From Coturnix japonica (lineage: Eukaryota > Chordata > Aves > Galliformes > Phasianidae), in the NCBI RefSeq assembly GCF_001577835.2, contig NC_029516.1, positions 71,989,221 to 72,053,220 of the forward strand: 64,000 nucleotides of DNA, in the 5' to 3' direction. Below, piece after piece: positions 57,931 through 64,000 of this stretch. The notes beneath the pieces were generated by a model. That model made no database searches and had not been told where the DNA came from. It saw nothing but the letters and a program-made list of their open reading frames with translations. Made by a program: the position numbers and the translations under genes. Numbering within the stretch: position 1 is the stretch's first letter; every line of letters begins with the position of its first letter.

Positions 57931-60900
57931 GTAAGCACCACTGTGCGTCCCTACCGGTTCAGTGCCACTGAGTGTCTGCAGTTGTGGATACGGGTCATGG
58001 GACAGTCAGGGGCCTGGTGGGAATGGCCAGAGGTTTGAGGCTGCTTGCCTGGGTGTGATTTAGACCCCGAGTTCTGTGAAGCATGGAGTAAAGCCTTTGT
58101 TGTAGTCCTCTGAGTTGCTTGCTGGGAATTAGCCTTTCTGGATGGCACATCAGAAAATGGGGAAAAGCAAGTAACCTTGCGAACCCCAGCAGCATGAATT
58201 CAGCTTAGCTGAGCTTTTTCAAATCTCAGCACAGGTCTGAGTGCACAGCCTGAAATTAAGTCCCTTCTCCATCTAGTATACCCTCCTTAGATTCAAGATT
58301 CCTTCCAGCTTCCTATTGCACAGGGAGCAAACAGCCAAGAAGTCCCACCGAACTGTGCTGCAAATGGATGTCCCAGCTCCACATCTCACAAGCTCCCTGC
58401 TGGTGCGGCATTAAATCCCTTTTTGTTTGTCTGACACTTGGTTGCCTGCTTGGAGTAAGTCTGTAGCTGCCTGTTAGTATAGCCATTCATTTCTGTGCTG
58501 GAAAGAAGCATTGTTAATTCTTTGGTGAAAGAATGATTAATTAATTCTCATTAAAATAAATCACACTAAAAATTATAAAGTAGATTCACAGCATTCTTTC
58601 TTGTAGTGTGGCTGTAATCTAGAGACTCTTAGAGCAGTAAACCTTGATGGTTAGTTGTTCGTTTCCTCCCAGGGGCTTAGAAATATTCCTTCTTAACTAA
58701 AAGACACGTTTGGATAGAAAGCGAGAACTGCAGAAGAAATGCAGGATCTCTGTTTTTCAAAGAGAAAATGCACTGCACCCCTTTAAGTATAGCAAATGTG
58801 ATTAAGAGAATATTCTCACTGAGTGAGGGCTAGGACCTGCAAAAGTCCACTGCCAAGTTCAAGGTCTACTGATCTGCTCAGCAAGGCAGGCAAGAAGGAT
58901 TCAAACCTGACCAGATTTTGTTCACCTGTCAGGAAACAGTGACTTGTTCCAGGTGAGTGATCAAATGACACTTTGCAAAGTAAAAATAACCCTGGAACTC
59001 CAGCTGAAAAGTTTTATGGCTGGTAGTATCATTGCATTGTTGTTTAATAGGGTAGTTATTTTGTGCTAGATAGATGGCGAGTGTTTACTAAGTGTGTATT
59101 TATGGAAACCTGGCAGAAGCAGGTACCCATCGTACACTGTTGGTTATATTCCCCACAACACCTATCCTCATGTTAGCAGTCAGCTGTACCGAGTGTGCAA
59201 TTGCTACAGTGCAGCATGTGTTCAAGCTTTCATTTTGCAGGATTTGCTTCAGAGGTGAATACATTAGCTTAGGACTCTGGTGATTTAGTTTCCAATAGCT
59301 TCTCTGCCATGGAACTCTGTTGTGACCTTGGGCAAGAGACTGAGGATTAGATCTGCAGCAGACTTTATGTCATTGTAGTGCTCTGGTTCACTAATGCTCA
59401 GCTACAAGCTGACTGTTCTACAGAACACGCTGCACTTGTGGCTTTGACCTCAAAACTTTTCCAGCACTTGCAGTGCTGATTCAGTGTTGAAGGTCCCCAT
59501 TTTCCCCTGGGCTGGGAATTGCAGCAGCAATCTTACAGGCCCCCCACTCAGCAGAGATCTGCAGACTGGACACTCCTTTGCCACAGACACCCAAGGGACT
59601 GGATCTGAGAAAACAACAGAGAAAGTGCTGCATAGGACACAGACCAGCAAGGTGCTGGTAATCGTAATTTCTGTTACTAACTTAAGCACTGCAGCAAGCG
59701 AGGTTTTAACTTTCTGCCTCTGATGACAGCACTCAAAACTTCACCTCCCTCACCTCAAGATATAAATGTTGTGTAGTAAGGATCACTCCCAATCTGCCTT
59801 GCTTGTGGAAGGATGCCTATATGGAGCATCTCATGCTTACTTACTGTATTAAGGATTTACTTTCTGGAGCATCTCACAGTTTTTCACCTTACTTTGTTGA
59901 GGTTTTGCCTGATAACTCACAATAAGGTATGCTGCCTCCACAGCCTCGAAAACACCATGTCCTTAGCCTTCCTTCTATAAAATTGCACTGGTCTCCACCA
60001 TAAGGAATAATGGGAACCCTTCACACAAGACCTTCAGGCAGGTGTGGAGCTAAGCAAAGATCTGAGCTAACCATCAAAGGGTTATTACTTCCTATTGCCT
60101 GATGAGCACAAGTCAGGAGGAAACAGGCTTCATGGATGTTAAGTCCTGAAAACCTCCAAAGTATCCACATTTGCTAGGTCAAAATTCCAGATGTGCCCAG
60201 GTAGTAGATAGTATGGCTTATTGACAAAGCAAGCAGAAGTCCCAGTAGTACTTGCTGATCCCTTCTTCAGGACAGACCCAGCCACTGGTTTAGGTCTCAG
60301 CAGGTGAAAAAGACATGGCTACAAAACATCCAAGGAGGGCAGGATGGGCCTAAACAACACTCCTCCAGTCCAGGAATAAATTGTCCCTTGGCCATGGTTT
60401 CATCCAAATACATGGCTCATATATATGGCTCATAGTCATCAACAAACTTGGACTGGTTCCACTGGTAGCTATCAGGGCTTGAGCACATGTGGCAGCGCTT
60501 CCCTCTTTCAGAGCACTTCAGTCTCTTCCCTTCCAAGCCCTTTCTCCATTTGAAGGTTCCAACATCTTAATTAATTAATCCTTGGAAAATCTGGCTGAAA
60601 AGGGCTGAGAGCTTGAAACTTTATTTGTAGAGGCAGCTGACAGACAAACCAGGAGGACAGAGAGAAGAGAATCACAAGGGTCTCATTTCCTTAGGGAAAC
60701 ATTCTGAAAACCTGACAGGACAAGTGAAGTTAAGCACATAGTTAATGTCTTGATCCAATTGCAACCACAAACATCAGGGTGAGAAGAAATTGATGTGCTA
60801 TGAAAATTCTCCTTCCCATTACAAATGCCCACTGTGTGGAACTGACCAGCAAAATATCAGGATGTTCACCAGGTATCATCAGATAAAGGAATGCTGTGGT

Positions 60901-63900
60901 TGCACTGATCTTTAGCTCCCTCCACCCAGTTCTATTGGGATCTGCCACTGGATTCCCACACAGAGCCTGACATGCCCTTCCAATTTGGAAAGGTGATGAA
61001 GAAGAAGATCAGCTGACCTGGCAGCCCCTACCACCTACTTTGCTGGGCCTTTTCCAACCAAGACAATTGAAAGAGGACCAGAACAAAGCAAGGAAGCTTA
61101 AAATATCTGTTCTGTTACTCTTCTTCTTTGTAACTCCCCCATTTCCTCCAGTCTCACACCACTGCTTCTCAGACCTCTCCCTTCTCCCTCTCACCTCCAA
61201 ACCCTTTCCAAATATTGGGAGAGCTTTGCTTTCCAGAGGGCCAGCCTCTGTCTCTAGGGGTCATGTTACAAAAATAAACAGCAGCAGTGGGGTAAGGGAT
61301 TTTTATTTTGCACATGAGAAGCTCTCTCCACCAGCAAAGGCTGTATGACTTCCTTGGCTGAGTAAACATGTTACACATTGAATGATACAGAAAACTGTCT
61401 GGTCCCTGCATCCCTACAGAGCATGTCCTCAGTGTAGGGAGATGAGGCACACGTGGATGGAGAGGTACCTGAAGAAGCCTACAGCATGAGCACCTCATAA
61501 TACAAGTCATAAAACAGGTTCTTTGGTTGCCACAGCTACTGAGGCAGTTGCTTGTGCAGCAGATAAGTTAATGCAGAAAGTCAGGAAGGAAGGGAAAGAA
61601 AGGAAAAGATGTGCACTGCTTCCTTTGGCCTCTCAGACTATGTAAGTACATCTCAGTCCATTAACAGCTCAGACAGAACACTGGTTTCGGCAGCAGCACA
61701 GTCAGATATGTCCACTCAGGTTTGGTCAGAGGGAGAGAATTGTGGTGCTGGTAGTTCTCAGTGTAGGAAATAGCTGCTATCCCAGTGTCTAAGGGAAATT
61801 CAGTCAGTTTCATCCAAAGAATAGCAAAATTATGCAAATGTCACTTGGAGACATAGCAGACCCCTGTGAGACTGGGCTCAGCTGCTGACACAACGCAATG
61901 CCAAGTCTACTAGGGCTCTGCAGGCTACCTCAGCCCCAGGAGTGAGGAGTTCTCTCTGTACAGCTGGAGAGCAGACAGCGTCTGTAGGTGACATGCAAGA
62001 GCTTAAGCCAACTGGAGACTCCTTTTGTGCCCCACCTTTGCTCTAAAATGCCCAAGAGATGAGGAAGAGTTGTGAGAAGCCCATCCTTCAAACCTCAGTC
62101 ACGCTGCCACACCAACCAGTCTCCCTAGAAACATGCCAGTGGGGGTTTCTGACACATTCTTGATATCCAGGGGGCAGGATCACAGTCCTGTCTAATAAGA
62201 TGCCAGTGACCTATCACAGTGCATTGTAAGTGGGCATCAAAAGGACTGGCCTGAGCAATCATTCACCAGTGGGCATAAAATATGGCAAGTTGGAAGGGTC
62301 CCATAAGGGACCAAGTCCAGCTCCAGTGTATGTGTACTGTCACCATTTGTTGTTCTCTGCCTCAGCCCTTGACATTGTCCAGGAGACTGCTGAGGGCAGA
62401 GAGCATCCTATGAGGTGAAGCAGGTACCAAACTGTGATAAATCACATTGCCCTCACTCCGGAGCTCGGTCTGCGGTGCCCTTCATTTAAATCAAGCTGAT
62501 CAAAGCCTGCCACTACCCTGCATTTAAGCTTGAGCTTCACCCATGGGGAAAAGGGAAACGAGATACAGTAATTCTCTTTAAAGCCCCAGGAGGGAGGGGA
62601 ACTATTTAAGCACAAAGCCTGAGGACAAATGGGCTATGAATAAACCAGGTTTGGAAACTAGGGAGCTCCTAATCACCAGAGGAAGGAGTCAAGGGGAGGA
62701 CAGTCCGGTGAGTTTAAAGGACAGTGACAGAGATTCAGCAACCTGGTCCAAGTTCTGATGACCATTAAGATGTCTTTTTGAGGCCTCTGTCCCTAAACAG
62801 CAGGCACCCAGGCAAGGAATGAGTGGCCCAGGAAAGAAGTGAGTTAGCAAGGTCCGAATTATCTTGTTTTATTTAATCCTCTGCATGCTGGGATTTACCT
62901 ACTTATAGAAAGAAAACCTTGCCTGAGGAAATAGAACGAGCAGAAGCCCCATGTGCGGTTCCCCACTGCGCTGGCCCCTGAGCACTGCTGATGGGGCTCA
63001 TTCCTGCACACACTCTGGCGCAGCTCGGTGCAGGCCAGCTGCATGACATGATACCTCCTCTTTCTGGGAACTGGCTCCTGCCCTGGCAGCCGACAGACTG
63101 CACAGAGCTCTGACACCTCGAAGCCTGCGTAAGGAGACACTTGTTCTGAGCGTTTCCCTCGGGGCTGGTTGCTCGCTGCTCCTTGGCTGAGTCCTCCTTC
63201 ACCCCAAGGAACCTTTTGCTCCCCCTGGGCCTCATGCTGGTGTGGATTCAGGGCAGGAGCACCCAGATTCCTCCTGTGGCATTCCAGGGCTTCAGAAGCA
63301 TCAGCTCAAGCCCACTGGGTCAGAAAACAGAAATTTCCTTGGAGCTGAAAGAGTGAAAACACCACAGGGTTCTAAGGAGAAGGGGCAGTGTGCTGAGCTC
63401 GCTTCCTTCCTCCAGCACCCTCTTGAAAGCAGCTGGTGGCTGCTCCATATAGGTTTCACTGTGACATCCAGCCTTCACTTCCAAGCAAAGCCAGCTATAG
63501 CCTCACTTTTGTAGAGGACAGCTCCCAGATTCTCCCTCTTGTCTCTGGTTCAGCAGAGTGGGGTCCAATACAGGGGATTCTGCTGAGCAGCTCCGGGCAC
63601 CAGTTCATCTGCAGATCTGAGTTCAGCACACGCACATGCACATGCACACTCACAGCCCCACTATGCCTCACTCACACTGTCTTCAGTGTGCAAGGCTGAG
63701 TCGGCAAAACACCTGTGAAGCTGTGCCAGCAGGCACCAGCCAACAGCAGCCACAAGTGGCCCCTGCCCCATCGGTACTCACAGCAACCGGCATCATCCCC
63801 AGCTATCTCAGGGGCTTTGGCTTACAGCTGGCTAAAATTAGGGATGCCTGGGTGTGGATAAAAATACAGCCCTAGCTATGTGAAACCTTTAGGTAGGTGG

Positions 63901-64000
63901 CCAAAGAGCACATCATATGCCTGGCTGGGCTGAGGAGCTGGGTAGCTCTTAAAGGGCTGCAGTTCTTGGAGTGCTACCTGTGAAAGGGGCTCCCTCAACA
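57931..64000 (+). other. CASQ2: CASQ2 intron 1 (partial)
   Basis: Intron sequence follows the donor at 57931 and runs off the window. I searched by eye for the next exon (expected to begin with a Leu-Ala-Ala-Gln-Val-Leu-like peptide) and did not find it. Contents: a short diverged CR1 terminus at 62286-62326, a perfect octamer ATGCAAAT at 61832-61839, and a CA-rich short repeat at about 63627-63655. Around 62450-62640 a block with ATTTAAAT, ATCAAAG (TCF/LEF-like) and CTATTTAAG could be an intronic muscle enhancer. No other gene is seen. Confidence 0.8.
62286..62326 (-). mobile_element. CR1-like 3' remnant
   Basis: CAAGTTGGAAGGGTCCCATA followed by AGGGACCAAGTCCAGCTCC resembles the reverse-complemented CR1 terminus without its tail. 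Only about 40 bp. Confidence 0.55.

Noticed and set aside
1-64000. tRNA, rRNA, CRISPR, operon-type or phage-like systems
   Set aside because: No tRNA A/B-box pairs, spaced repeats or bacterial gene organisation were seen; the DNA is vertebrate and mostly non-coding.

Overview
This window is vertebrate nuclear DNA, almost certainly from a bird and most likely chicken or a close galliform. Three things point there. Several CR1 LINE copies carry the typical avian 3' tail (repeats of ATTCTATG or ATTCTGTG next to a GGTTGGAAGGGACC-like block). Genes are sparse and non-coding distances are long. The calsequestrin first exon matches, as far as I remember it, the chicken cardiac calsequestrin precursor. 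Only two protein-coding genes can be supported, both on the + strand: NHLH2 (complete coding sequence, 32253-32669) and the first coding exon of CASQ2 (57697-57930, continuing past the right edge).

Layout. 1-28.9 kb is non-coding flank upstream of NHLH2. It holds a small orphan CpG-rich patch at about 1.0-1.7 kb, one good CR1 copy (16655-17088), one short CR1 remnant and one solo LTR (22145-22461), plus several AT-rich blocks that look like developmental enhancers but cannot be proven from one genome. 29.0-32.25 kb is the NHLH2 promoter and leader region, with CpG-rich DNA, polypurine and polypyrimidine tracts, a CTGT microsatellite, two good splice donors and one acceptor just before the ATG. 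NHLH2 has a single coding exon followed by a 1.2 kb AT-rich 3' UTR ending at two AATAAA signals near 33.87 kb. 33.9-57.2 kb is the NHLH2-CASQ2 intergenic interval. It has an old, diverged CR1/L3-like LINE (about 38640-39125), a second solo LTR of the same family as the first (43140-43482), further CR1 fragments and a second orphan CpG island (about 49560-49990). 57.2 kb to the end is the CASQ2 promoter, exon 1 and about 6 kb of intron 1.

Function. NHLH2 is a neuronal bHLH transcription factor and CASQ2 is the calcium-storage protein of the sarcoplasmic reticulum. They do not share a pathway. Their adjacency and common orientation match what I recall of human chromosome 1p13 (CASQ2-NHLH2-SLC22A15), so this is a conserved syntenic block and not a functional cluster.

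I found no novel multi-gene system, CRISPR array, tRNA or rRNA. The items most worth checking are the two orphan CpG islands, the repeated solo LTRs with clean target-site duplications, the ancient LINE, the MEF2-type site ahead of CASQ2, and the candidate enhancer blocks. All other long open frames look like chance frames or antisense shadows of GC-rich DNA or CR1.
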